From: Ophioderma brevispina
Taxonomy: Eukaryota; Echinodermata; Ophiuroidea; Amphilepidida; Ophiodermatidae
Length of the DNA stretch: 64,000 nucleotides
Assembly (NCBI GenBank): GCA_023653785.1
Contig: JAMKCH010088182.1
Span: 186,001-250,000 of the forward strand
Direction: 5' to 3'
Both the position numbers and the translations under genes were made by a program. Position 1 is the first letter of the stretch. The number at the start of each line of letters is the position of its first letter. Positions 24,521 to 36,282 of this stretch are shown piece by piece. A model generated the notes under the pieces. It did no database searches, was not told where the DNA came from, and saw only the letters and a program-made list of their open reading frames with translations.

Positions 24521-27500
24521 ACTTAGATTGTAATATCGCCCATAACAGCTACCCGAATAGTTTAAGGATACGCTTTATGTCATAGTTCCCTAAACATTGT
24601 AAAGTAGACAACACGATACTACTCGGCATTGCATACATTATCTAGTGCATCTGTAGACTTGCAACTTAATGAAACATTACTTCTCTTAGGATATAATGTA
24701 ACTCGCCAATGATCAGAGAGCGTTGAAATAATGTATAACCATTATAGACAGGCTGCATTAATAACACGCAAATGAATGACTGGAGGGCAGAGCAGCGCAG
24801 TAAAGAAGAATGAGACAACATCTTGGAATTTCTAATAATTGAAACTAACCGTTTCAATATCAGAACTGACCTTTGTCGCAAGAACAAAAAAAAAAAACAT
24901 AAAGAAAAGAATGTGCTTGCAGAATGTGTATTGTCTAAAGACAACTAAAGCAGTACAATCCGTGGATAAAATGAAAAAGTGGTACAAATTTTCAATCGGC
25001 CATAACTCGGTCAGTATGTGCCCTTTTAAAACGATTTTTTCGGTGTGGGAAACCTAACGAAATGCACTTTTTTCTCTTTGTGAAATAGAGGGCGCTTTGA
25101 GTGTTCTTTTTTTAGACACCCTGTACAACCCATGGCCGACAAACATCAAATTAGTTTGTGGCATGCAGTCTGTTTTACTACACCTAGTTTGATTCAGATT
25201 GGAGGTTTGACAAAAAAAAAATAGTTTTTGTCAATCTGCTGATATTTTTATCGCTGACGTGCCGTCTTTGTTTACGAGCAAAATCAGAAAAATAATGTTA
25301 ATTTGTCATATTTTAACAGAAATCACAAGCCAAAAATAACACAGTATTGCTTCCGTCATATAACAATTGGGTTTATATCAATACAGAAATCAATAGGAAT
25401 AACAATAACAACGGAAGAGTTTTCATTGTGTCATTCAAATATTTCACAATTTCTGCATTATTAAAATCACCATCTCTTGGGATACAAATACAAAATGGAA
25501 AATCAATAACAAAATGACGACAATTATAACAACAACAATAACAATGCAAATCAGAGTATACTGCACAACGATCTACCACTAATGACTATGCTCTTTTTCT
25601 CGAATGTTCCAGGTCATGCGCAAGTACCATAACAACACGATAGCAGATACATCCAGGGAGATTAGTGCAAGAAAGTTTAGAACGTTGTTTTGACCTTCAA
25701 AACATGCAACAGAACACTCTTTTGGGTTATCATATTTAAACAATCACAGAATAACGTTTCAAAAGTGTAGAAAATCCAGTGGGGAAGATGTAAAAATAGC
25801 TAAGCATTTTCTGTACAAGGTCAAAATTCTCCTCCATTGATAGGTCCAGACCTTTATTCTCTCATCATTTCCAAGTATAACAACACCAAAACTGTTTCTG
25901 TTGCAATTATTTTGAGATCATACCATCATTTTATTTGAATTTCTTGCACTAAATGGATACACTATTAGCCAATGCAGTCTCAATTCGCAATGCTAAAGTT
26001 TAGTAACAATAAGTTATCAGTGCATTCAGAAAATACACCCTTGTTTTGATAATACAGATAATACACAAGGCCAGCTCGTGTTAATGCATACTCCTTTACA
26101 GCTGCTTGAACTGTGTCTTTTGATGATGAACATATTATTTTGCATTATATTATTAAAAGACAATGAACAAAAACAAAGTAAACACCTACGAGGATTTGTA
26201 ATATTTGCGATCTTCCCACAATTAAATAAAAGATAATAATAAGTATTGGCATGTTCAATTTGACGAAACATATCAGAAATACTAAAATCAATACTATAAA
26301 ATACATGAGACTGTTCACCGCAATGCACCGTTTCCTATGTTAATCAAAACAGAAATGGCCTTTTCCTTTAATCAAAACAGAAATGCATTTTACCTTTTGT
26401 AAATGCCATCTGTTAATCAATCTACTTCTTCAGTTGATTGGAAGAAAAACAAGGAATACGATTTTTCTCAATGTTTAGTTAACTTACAGTTTTATCGAGT
26501 ATCTATCTGTTTCTTGGTTGAATATGACGCATTAAGTACTCGCTCACGATTTCTCGTTTTGGCATTTAACGCTTATACTAGATTTACCGTTCACCGGCTA
26601 TCACATAACCTTAACCAATTGCGCATAATCACCTGGTCACCAACAAACGAACCATGATAGTCAGATCAAGAATATTAATTTAGAATTTCCTTTACAAAAC
26701 CTCTATTAGTATTTCAAATAACTACCAAAGGAAACGTTTCCCTGAAAAAAATATATACAGTAGTTTAATATCGTTAAAACCGAAACGTGATGAAATGGCC
26801 AGGTATTTGATTCCAGTCTAGTCTCGTTGTAATAACATGCCCACCATTCATATTATAGTGCTCGTTATGAAGAAAAGTGCATCAACTGCACGCCTTTTGT
26901 TCGTTTAAAAAGCATTTGTCAAACGGCTGCGCTGGCAGAAAAACAGCCTAGTCAAAATAGAAAAAAACATGTCATTACCCATTACGTGCAATTGCCCAGA
27001 ATGCACGCTTTTGTTTGCTTGCTTGTTTTTGTGGTATTTTATTTTTTTGTATATTTTACAGACCCAACAGCCGGTGTTATACAATAAAGTGATTATTTGC
27101 TTTCTTATATTTATTTGCAAAGAATATTTTTTCTTAAATTGCCTCATTACCCGTTATATCATGACATAAACTCTGAGTAAACAATAAAAATATGCCTTCT
27201 GTGAAGCTGTAGGCAGCTTAAAGCCTTTCTTACCATGTCTCTCCTTGGATAATTACATAATATAACCCTAGGAAAACCAATTAAATGATTCAGTAATGAC
27301 ATGGGTATAATAAGCACCTTGACATTGTAACACCGTGACGGTCCAGCCGCTTTGATAGCTTACAAAATCACTGCCAATATCGTCTATTTTCCGCACTTCT
27401 GATATACTCACACTGTCATTCAAGTGGAAATCGTTTCACTCAGCATAAAATTGGCTTGTGTTTGCCTTAAAATTGACTGGTGTTTGTCTCTGAAAACCTT

Positions 27501-29957
27501 CTTTACATGTACGAGTCTACATTATAAACGTTAAACTTACATAGGACTCCCCATACATCATAATTAATCATAAATGATGTTTTCATGCAACACACATTTT
27601 TAACCTCAACTCTTATTATAGTTTAAAATATGGCATTCGTAGAGAGCTTCTTAAGTGAAACACAACGCAAGTCCTGCACTTTGAAATGTCGGAGCTGATA
27701 TCGTCCAATCAAATCGCCATTATTTCAGTTCTTTTTAATGAGTATATTTGCTAATTACACCAATGTCAGCCTTACAAAAAGTTGCAAAAGACACTTCCGT
27801 CTTAATTTGAATACTACAAGCATAGTAAACGTTTTATTTTCCAACTTAACAAAACTATACCTTTTAAAGAGTTTACATAATGTGTTTTTAAGAAAACAAG
27901 ATACCTGGTTTATTTATCTGTATTGTTCGCCAAGCATTCATTAATTGCTTCTGACATTATCGTGACACAAGTGCCCTGTTTTAAATGCATTAGGTTATAG
28001 ATGCAAAGTCGCCTCTGTTCTCGTGTTAACGCTACAATGGGCAGATATCGATTGATCATCCTTGAGATGAAGACGACGAATCGTTACCATCTTATGGGAT
28101 AGTGTTTATAGCATACAAGCACAGTTAAAATAGATAGTGAAAAAAATATTCCAAACTTAATCACAAAAATATAAACTGTCCTCTTTATATGGATCGTTTG
28201 ATCAATATAACTATCGTATAAAGACACTCATAAAATTTTATTAGAAGACATATTCTCATTACAACCAAAATATTAGTATTTGCTGATTCCAAATTTCATG
28301 ACTAGATATATTTATATGGCTGTACACAGCAAACTTGTGTGGTTATAGAAAAGGTTTTTCACTTGAAGTGCCCGAGAGAAACGTATAAGCAATAGCTAGT
28401 ACATTACTATGCCCAAAGTACACACACTTAACCTTCAAATTATAAAACAAAAACAACACACTTAGTATTGATTATTGTTTGTTAGTAAAATGTTAAGTGT
28501 ACATTAAATAGAATCAAACAAATCACAACGTCTTCTAAGCAACAGAATCATAATTCAAAGAGGTGGATATATACATTCCTACTAAGACTAAACACAGTAA
28601 GTTTGGGTTTGATTTTGTTATTCAGAATTTGAAATTACCAGGACAGAAGTGTTCAGAAATTTCTCAAATTTAAAAACCTAGGAGGTAGCCGAAGTTTCAA
28701 AATAAAGTATCCCATTTGATTGTGCTTGCAAGATTTGTGAGATAGAATAAGACCATTGCGGTAGTGAAATGCTTACTGTCTTTGGTGAAGCAGAGAACAT
28801 ACAAATCATAATCTTTCCAAAGACCTCTTGCTCGGGCTCACAAAATGCTTGATTTGACACAATTCAAGCATGAGTTAGAATTGGTACATTTGGACATTTG
28901 GGAGTAATATCTGCACTGTTTTTGATGTGATTGCGTGGGCATGTGCGCATATTACACAAATTGCTGTGTAGACAAGAAACATGTGAAATAAGTAGTGTTG
29001 GCTTTATTTTATAGATATTTTCCTACGTTAGGCCGAATTGCATTTCATTCAGTACAATAACATTGGAATCCAGGCATGCTCTCCACCAAGACAAACTTAT
29101 TGCCTTAGTGTATAAAATTTCTGTTGCTGATATTCAATGGTGTGTGTTAAACTACTTGTGACAGGAGTTTCCTGACAAAACGAACCCTAACAACTATGTC
29201 TTGATCAATCAATACCGAATCGTTTGACTTCTTACAAGCTGACAAATGGCTTTATTTGTTAGTCAATTTGGGGATAAAATAACTCATTTTGCGCGTAAAT
29301 TATTGTGTCGTCTTTCACATTGTGTTTCTCAGATTTCTTTATTAACCTGCGCCACTGAATTCCTTGGTTTAATCTTAGCAGGATTATATATGGAGTAATA
29401 TGACAGAAACTTTAACGCCATGCACTTGTGACTGAATTGACATTGTCGTCAACTTATATAGAGTGAATAAGGCATGAATGAACTCAATACATGCGTGGTT
29501 AAGGGGGTCCAAAGTGTACGTAGCTTTCCATAAAGAGAGACAACAGCAGGTACTGCAGGTAAAGACGGACGGTATGAACCGGGGCTACCACCTGTTATGT
29601 TACCTGAAAGACCATGCAGAATTAATGGGCAAAACTGGGTAAAAGCTGCAAATATGTTAGTAGAGGTCAGATCACCAGCCTTGATCAACAAAGTGTGTGA
29701 TTTTGTTAGAGAGGGAAATTGCAAAAAAGTGTCATAATCTTTAAAAAGAAATACAAATATATCTAAAAAAGCGTGTATAAAAACGGCAGAAAGATTTTAC
29801 CAAAGCATCCATAGACTGACGGGTAAAACATTACCCTGCTTTTAAAATTCAACAGGGTAATTCACCGCGCTTCTTCCTCGCTTCTCTGCTTGAGCTTTGA
29901 TGTCTCGCCTGTAGTAGGTAGAAACAGAAAACGGTTATTTACATCATGTTTTTAATA
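24521..29957. other. Intergenic DNA downstream of the receptor
   Basis: No gene recognised in 5.4 kb. The only structure seen is a 28-bp duplication of TAATCAAAACAGAAATG at 26341 and 26369. ORFs remain below 101 codons and resemble no family. Confidence 0.45.
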
Positions 29958-29963
29958 TTTATT
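29958..29963 (-). terminator. Candidate polyadenylation signal of the receptor gene
   Basis: AATAAA on the minus strand, about 145 bases beyond the extended stop at 30105 and 410 beyond the frameshifted stop. It is the first canonical signal after the tail frame. Such hexamers are common in AT-rich DNA. Confidence 0.4.
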
Positions 29964-30104
29964 TCACAAATTTAAAAAAAATATTGCGAATTATGAACAT
30001 TCATAGCACAACATAATATGGTCACTGATCAACAATGGTATTTTGCACATTCTTGTAAAAATGGTTTACATATTATAATATTATTATAATAGTTTGTGTC
30101 AAGC
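29964..30104 (-). other. Probable receptor 3' UTR
   Basis: AT-rich sequence between the extended stop codon and the polyA signal, with an AT palindrome-like run near 30070-30092. Nothing else recognised. Confidence 0.35.
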
Positions 30105-30433
30105 TTATTTACACTGGATTTTTTCAGCAACTTTGTGTTCTTTATACTTAGCCAATCTTGGGCCCACATTATGCTGAGGGTACGCACCTTCATTCTCCAC
30201 TTCATGTTCGCAATCGTCTTTTAAAGATCCTTCAGTAACAAATTCAGTAATGGCCGTTAGAGTTCTCGCCGGTGACGACTGAGGAGGCGGATTCTGGGCT
30301 TTCTGTTTTTCTTTTTTCTTTCGGTCGTTTTTGTTAGCGTCCACTTTCCCATTACTCATATGCATTAATAGCGTCACTGTCGTACTGTACTCCATTGTGC
30401 GTTCTCGCAAGAATCTTTTTCGACAAAGTAACC
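30105..30433 (-). CDS. DRD1-like: Out-of-frame continuation: probable true C-terminal tail of the D1-like receptor
   Basis: Directly after the receptor's TTTAAA (F-K, 30434-30439) the alternative frame starts LLCRKRFLRERT and stays open for 108 codons to TAA at 30105-30107. FK followed by R-L-L-C is the usual helix-8 and palmitoyl-cysteine arrangement of aminergic receptors, and D1-like receptors have a long tail with a short third loop. One extra A in the A run would join the two frames and give about 452 residues, a normal D1-like length. The tail is hydrophilic, lysine-, serine- and glutamate-rich, with a basic stretch and several possible phosphorylation sites. Frame openness and the helix-8 signature are seen; the missing base is inferred. 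It could be a base-call error, a null allele or an early pseudogene. Confidence 0.68.
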
Positions 30434-31462
30434 TTTAAACGCAGTACGGAATTCACGATTTGTACTGTAAATTAAGGGGTTCAAAGCTGAATTTATCCAG
30501 CCCATCCAGAGCACCACACTAAATACTTCTTCGCTGACGCAAGTCTCGCAAAATGGCAAAATACAATTGACAACGAAGAATGGAAGCCAACAACATACGA
30601 ACACACCAAGTATGGCGCCTAAAGTTTTAGCGGCTTTATGTTGGTCACGTTGGTTACTATCCAACGCCCTGTTTTGACTACGTATGCTCATCTCCTGTCT
30701 CCTAGCCTCTTGATAAATCCTCAGATAGGTAAGAATCATAATAATTGAAGGTATGTAAAAACTGACACAAGATGACATGACGGCGTATATACCATTTAAT
30801 ACAAAATCACACTGTGGTGGATTTTTCGAGAGCGAATCTTCGTTTGTATGAATTGTATGAATTCCCCAAAATACGGGAACAAATGAAAGGACACACGAAA
30901 CGGCCCACACTGAGGTTATCATAATAATGGCTCTCTTCTTGGTCATTTTACTCTGATAATCAAAAGGTTGAGTCACTGCCCAGTATCTATCCAAGGCTAT
31001 AACACAAAGATTCAAAATTGAAGCGGTAGACATCATTATATCCAGAGCTTGATGTACCCGGCAAAATTGACCAAAGGGCCAATAGCCCATTGTGAATGAG
31101 GCAGCGTTCCAAGACATTACGAGTAATCCAACGAAGACGTCTGACAGAGCTAAAGATACGATGAACCAAGTGGTGATCCTGTGTCTTAACTTTCGCCAAG
31201 ATGTCACTGCAGCAATCACCAAAATGTTTCCACCAGCGGTGGCAAGGGTTATTACGGCTAAGGCGACACCGGCACCAACATTTTCCTTCCCACTCCCTGG
31301 TAATGCGGAAGAGTTGGCAGATGCGTTGGCATCAAAACTGCCATTGTCAACCGGGGTACCTGGCAAAGGTGTTGGCTCGGGAGTGTAGGCATCTCCCAGT
31401 CCATATGAAACACTCATTGTCACATCCAAGCTATTCCATACATTAGGCTGATCAACAGACAT
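30374..31462 (-). CDS. DRD1-like: D1-like dopamine receptor (class A aminergic GPCR), C-terminus frameshifted
   Basis: Seven-transmembrane receptor of the plasma membrane; by family it should bind dopamine and couple to Gs and cAMP. The 362-residue frame has N-glycosylation sequons at N40, N46 and N50, N79 (1.50), D108 (2.50), the C134-C218 disulphide pair, amine-binding D141 (3.32), D158-R159-Y160, S230, S231 and S234 in helix 5, C291-W292-x-P294-F295-F296 with N299 in helix 6, and N328-P329-x-x-Y332. The long match STASILNLCVI before DRYWA, the VFVCCWLPFF block and the short third loop point to D1 rather than D2 or octopamine-beta types. ATG 31462 is the start: it has G at -3, an in-frame stop lies upstream at 31532-31534, and the GTG at 31498 is not a credible animal start. 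After K343 the frame gives 19 unremarkable residues and stops; see the next entry. Subtype within the D1-like group is inferred. Confidence 0.93.
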   Translation of the reverse strand: MSVDQPNVWNSLDVTMSVSYGLGDAYTPEPTPLPGTPVDNGSFDANASANSSALPGSGKENVGAGVALAVITLATAGGNILVIAAVTSWRKLRHRITTWFIVSLALSDVFVGLLVMSWNAASFTMGYWPFGQFCRVHQALDIMMSTASILNLCVIALDRYWAVTQPFDYQSKMTKKRAIIMITSVWAVSCVLSFVPVFWGIHTIHTNEDSLSKNPPQCDFVLNGIYAVMSSCVSFYIPSIIMILTYLRIYQEARRQEMSIRSQNRALDSNQRDQHKAAKTLGAILGVFVCCWLPFFVVNCILPFCETCVSEEVFSVVLWMGWINSALNPLIYSTNREFRTAFKGYFVEKDSCENAQWSTVRQ

Positions 31463-31602
31463 AACTGCCGCAGTCAACCAAGAGAAGGTGACTTCCACTC
31501 GAAGAACTTCGCTTATATCACCACATGATTTTCATGCATTCTTTCTAGGTGGCCTGTTTTCACCCTTATCCAGGCAACTCTGATATGTGATCAATTCAAT
31601 CT
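31463..31602 (-). promoter_or_regulatory. Receptor 5' UTR with splice acceptor and two overlapping uORFs
   Basis: On the minus strand a T/C-rich tract ends in TTTCTTTCAG, with the AG at 31601-31602, a good 3' splice site. The coding exon probably begins near 31600 with a noncoding exon further upstream, which I cannot place. Between the acceptor and ATG 31462 lie two short upstream ORFs: eight codons at 31539-31513 and five codons at 31535-31518, overlapping in different frames. Upstream ORFs can damp translation of aminergic receptors, as reported for the beta2-adrenergic receptor; such a role here is inference. Confidence 0.55.
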
Positions 31603-34420
31603 GAAAGAAAAAAATAATATGTATTAGTTATGATGCACTGCACTTAGGCTGGGAAATGTCGATGAGGGCGCATGAGGTGACACTGTTCGCCGTCCTTGCC
31701 AACATGATCTCACTGTGTATACCTACACTTAACGGCTCAAGTGCTAGTTTACCTTAAGGTCTGATATATAAATATCCCAGTTTGTTAGGCGGGCAAGCAT
31801 AATATGCCCTCGAGAATTGCAATTCGAAGCGCTCGTTGAAGTAGAGAACTTCTACCGTTGATTACACATCGTCAATAAAAGGATATGTTTGTAAAATAAC
31901 CAAGCGACAGAACATGAATTTAAAAGTGACAACAATACAAGTAGAACATATTACTATGTGAGGTCAAAGTTATTTTGTGCCAAAGTGTAATACAATAATT
32001 TTCCAAAAATAATATTTGGAGGTGAATAGCCTTGGCGAGATCTGAGAATTTAATATGGAAAACAGGTTCCTACGTTAATTATAGCCAGCCTCAAGTACCG
32101 TTAGATAATATGAGTTAAAAATAGATTGATTGAACATGTTTATATACATATATATCTATGTGTAGAATTGATCTTAGTTTATTAGCAATTTTTCACATTC
32201 ATTATCTACTATGTCTGTATGATTTTATGCACATAGTCAGTACTCCCATTTGCCAGTGTTTTTTACAAGCATTATATTCTGTTAGTCATTTTTAAAATTA
32301 ATTTTTAATTGTTTATTAATTTTGTTTTCAGGACAATTAATAGGTACATGAATAAGACGACTTCACACTAATTGAGAAAAATTATGAAATTATGTAAATT
32401 GGATTAAAAACAACTTTACATTATTGCAAATAACTTAACTAATCTTTACTAGCAATTACAATACGCAGCTATATTGTCCTCTGTCAAATATGAAAATAAA
32501 GTTGTATTTTAAAATAAACAATCTTTTATAAGTCGCAGCCAGAACAAAAATCAAGGTTCCAATACAATTGACAAAAATAGATCTCTGTCATATACTTCCA
32601 CCCTTTTCCTAAATACATTTTAAAGACCGCTGTTGGAAATGTATACTATTTTATGACAACTGAATGCAGCAATCTTGGTCTTACAGCCCCGAGTTTCCAA
32701 CAAACGAGAAGGGTGAACTTAAAACACCGAGAAGACATTATTCAATCTAGCAAGAACAACCTCATCAATTGCGATGAGTTCATTCTATGGCTGCAAGGTT
32801 TCAACTTGATCCAATCGTTCACAATTTCAAGGAAAGTATGAAGTGTAATAACCGTGATAGCTAGAACGTATCCCGAATCAGGTTTTTTATGTTTCCACAG
32901 CCTAAGGAGGATTTATTCTAAGACAACCTCGCAAATAAACACAAGCGTTTGTGGGGCCACATGCTATCTAGGTAATAACCTAGGCCTTAAGGGTGTTACC
33001 CTTTGCTGGATATTCATACCTACGGATACGAGGTAATGTTAGACCTTCGCCAGGAAGTGGTAATAGCGTGCCAGTGATCGTTTTGGTCGAATTCTATTCG
33101 AATGCTCCAAGATATCCATACTTGCCAGGAATGGCACTAAATAACGACTCACAAAGTGACAAATTCAGCTTGCATCACTTCAATACTACGTCTCATTTAC
33201 ATAGAGAAGTTTCATTTTTCTAGCCAACTCACTTTGCCGCCAAATGGGAAACGAATCACTAGCGTCATTTTATGTTACTTGATAATCACTCGTTTCGTTT
33301 CAACTGCCACGTCCGTTTTCATCGTATTTCTTTAGGAGTAATAAAGTGACAACACTAAAACTGCTTCTGAAATTACCTCGGCACGAGCTGAAGTCTCTGA
33401 GGGTGTATACGTAAACACTCAAATTGGAGCAAAACCATGGGTGAAGAAAGTTGAAGCCTCCCCAATAGCGCACTTTGTTCAGCGTACAATATGTTCTCTT
33501 TTCATAACCAAAAGAATTAACATTAAACCTTCCTAACAGAATTTCCTAGCGTTTTACCAGACTCTGGCAAATCCTGCAGGCGTACACGATTTAGTTTTTA
33601 CCTCTTTTTATCTCTCCAGATTGAGTCCCGAAGATAAAATTACAAAATCCGGTTAAACCCTCTCTTAGGATGATTTTTCTTCTGATTAAATTGTGCTAGA
33701 TATAGTTACAACTTGTTTTGTAAAGAGAGAAAAAATACACTTCATTCGAATAAAAGCTCTGTAAAATCTTTCAAAATGTTACCCTTTTTTTTAAACACAT
33801 CTAGCCCACTACTTTGACAGGTGAAAGTTTAGAACAAACTTTTGATATAATCAGATTTGTAAAGATGATAGATAACAAGCGACACCGTGCTTTAAAAGTG
33901 CAATCTTATACTTAGGTTTACGCGAAAAATCGTTGATTGCAAAGCTCTCTTAGAGTTCCCCAACATGTAAATCATGTGTAAAAACTACAAAGTGTGATAA
34001 ATATTTTTTAAAGTAACATAGAAGTAACCTACGTTGCCATATTTTCTGCTGGTCATTAGGGGACTCAATCATCATGCAGAGTGGTTCATCAGGAATTAAA
34101 GGGGGATGACCCGATATTAAGAATGGCCTCCACCCCAAAACCCCTCTATGTAAAGTTTCGCGCCGATGTTTCGACCCGTTTTAATGTGAGAGCTAAAAAC
34201 GTGATTTTGTAACCCCGCTAGAGTACCGTACTCTGTAAAATTGTATTGGTCGACCAAAATGGGGCACATTTTCGCTCATTGCATCCAAACCAAACATCTT
34301 TTATCCCTAGGATTTTTAGGGTAAATGAGAAAAAATTTCTACTGATACCAAAATTTTGACTACTTCTTAAGGACGAGGCTATTAGCGATCGGACCATGAC
34401 ACTTTAACAACCATGTAATC
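31603..34420. other. Upstream region of the receptor: probable intron and perhaps promoter
   Basis: If the acceptor at 31601 is used, this DNA begins with intron. No donor site or noncoding exon can be chosen with confidence. No CpG-rich promoter patch is evident. Confidence 0.3.
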
Positions 34421-34494
34421 ACGCGTCCACGTATTTTATTATCTCGCGAGGGCGGCTTTAGTCGCCCGAGCGTGATAAAGATATGCGGACGCGT
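34421..34494. mobile_element. 74-bp GC-rich hairpin
   Basis: ACGCGTCC-C-TATTTTAT on the left and ATAAAGATAT-CGGACGCGT on the right form a stem of about 32 bp with a few mismatches. CGAGGGCGG and TCGCCCGAG lie at the tip. It stands out in AT-rich DNA. Confidence 0.65.
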
Positions 34495-34772
34495 CGGGCG
34501 CAGAGTTGGCCATTTCCCATGAACCACTCTTCGTCAAGGTTAAGGTTCAATCCCTTTAAACAATGACATGATAGACAAGTTCAGCTTTCTTACATAAGCA
34601 TGCAGCACAACAATAAAAAGCAAAAAAGACGATTTTTTTCTTGAATTATTTCAGATTATTGCGCTAAAATATCCAGTTTGCAAAATACGTGACACATACT
34701 CTCCTTTTATTGAATCCTACACGTACACAATTTCATATGAACGCGTCACCAAATAAAAATTGACGTTCACTG

Positions 34773-34810
34773 CATATGCGTGCGCACGTGCGTGCGTGCG
34801 TCGTGTGCAT
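34773..34810. repeat. Alternating purine-pyrimidine GTGC tract
   Basis: CATATGCGTGCGCACGTGCG and following GTGCGTGCGTCGTG alternate purine and pyrimidine over most of 38 bases, a sequence type able to adopt Z-DNA. Confidence 0.5.
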
Positions 34811-36282
34811 CGCTCGTCTGGTAACAGTGGGCAATGCGTACAGGCGCAGCAATTGTGGCTTCATCACCGATCAACAGCCTTAGTCGATGTGGCAAAACCA
34901 CAAGTGAATCAAAATAGGTAGGCAATACACAAATCGTAATGTGTTTCCATGGCCAATACTAGATCTCGTTGCGCGTATACATCATACATCATACAACGAA
35001 ATCAAACAAGAATTTTGCGCGTCTTGGCTTGTACACTTGCTTTTTTGTTATCGTCCAAACAGAACAAATATGCAAACGAGGTACTTTTAAACACTTGTCT
35101 GACCACTACCCGCATACCAAGGTTAATAAAAGGCCATCATTGCGTTCTTATCAAATAAGCAAAGGTTTACCTTTTAAGTTGACGAGAAATATAAATACCT
35201 ACATCAGGATGGTGTGACAACGAAAATGTAAGTGGTCCTTTCCGTCATAGCTGGTGGCTTAAAAATAATCTTACAATTTACAATGGGGTTGACTCTGAAA
35301 CTTTAACGTTTTTGCAATGAGAAAATATTATTTGACAACATTTTGCTCATTGAATGTTTTCTTCAAAATTTCGTGATTACATGTTAAACAGTATAGGAAA
35401 TTTCAAAGAAAAACTGTGTTGAATTAAAATATTCCCTAGCTAATGAATAAGGTGCGTATAGTACGAAATTCATTGTTTGATGGGAAGATAGGAATCCACG
35501 AAAGCACAAAAGTGGTACAATCCACGATGGTTCTTGTTTAAAGTTCGGTCGCATCCCGGAGTAATCACAAATGGCAATTTTGACAGCGTGTTATACCTAG
35601 CCTCGCCTCTGTGTATCGGAAATGTGAATGCCCGCTAGCAATTGGCCACAAAATGAGAGCAAGAAAAAAAAAATGTCCGTCCCATATAACGCTTCAAATA
35701 TAGATCAAGGATATAAGCACTCTTGAATACATCATTTTATTTGTATACATGGACAATGTCTATCTTAAAGTGGACAATTCATGGCAGCTAAATTTCAATT
35801 CGGATGTGTACTGCATGGTCACAGCATGGTCCAGTTATTGCAGCGTGTATATGATTTCTTTAAGTACAGCTGATTACTTGGATATGTTGGTTTTAGTACA
35901 TCTTTGGTAGCCTTTTTTTTAAAGAAAACCAGAGGTAACTCTGATATAAGAACATATTCCTACATGAGGCAGGACTTCAATGCTCCTACTCACATTTTGT
36001 ATAGACCCTGTAATGAAGACATTCTATTTCAAAGAATTAAAATGGTATTGTTGGACATTAATTTATTTTAAATTAGAATCCCGGTTAGAATGAGACAGCC
36101 GAAAATTGGCTCTTTTCGACATAGGATGTAAACATATTGATTAATAACCGATATTATTCTTCATACAAATTAAAATAGCAATAGTTAATTTTGAATTTTA
36201 GTACCAGTACAAATCAGGCGTTTGGCACGTTCCTACACTTTTATTGAATTAAACTAATTATTTAAAAAATATCAACCGTCGG
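34811..36282. other. Unannotated region
   Basis: No gene or repeat recognised; two overlapping ORFs near 34950-35217 look like chance. Confidence 0.4.

Noticed and set aside
29449..29724. 91-codon minus-strand ORF as a further exon of the receptor
   Set aside because: No splice signals at suitable places and no receptor-like sequence; lies beyond the polyA signal.
31092..31446. Plus-strand ORFs opposite the receptor N-terminus
   Set aside because: Shadows of the minus-strand coding sequence; no family resemblance.
31463..31498. Extension of the receptor to GTG at 31498
   Set aside because: Animal genes rarely start at GTG; ATG 31462 lies in frame downstream and an in-frame stop lies just upstream.
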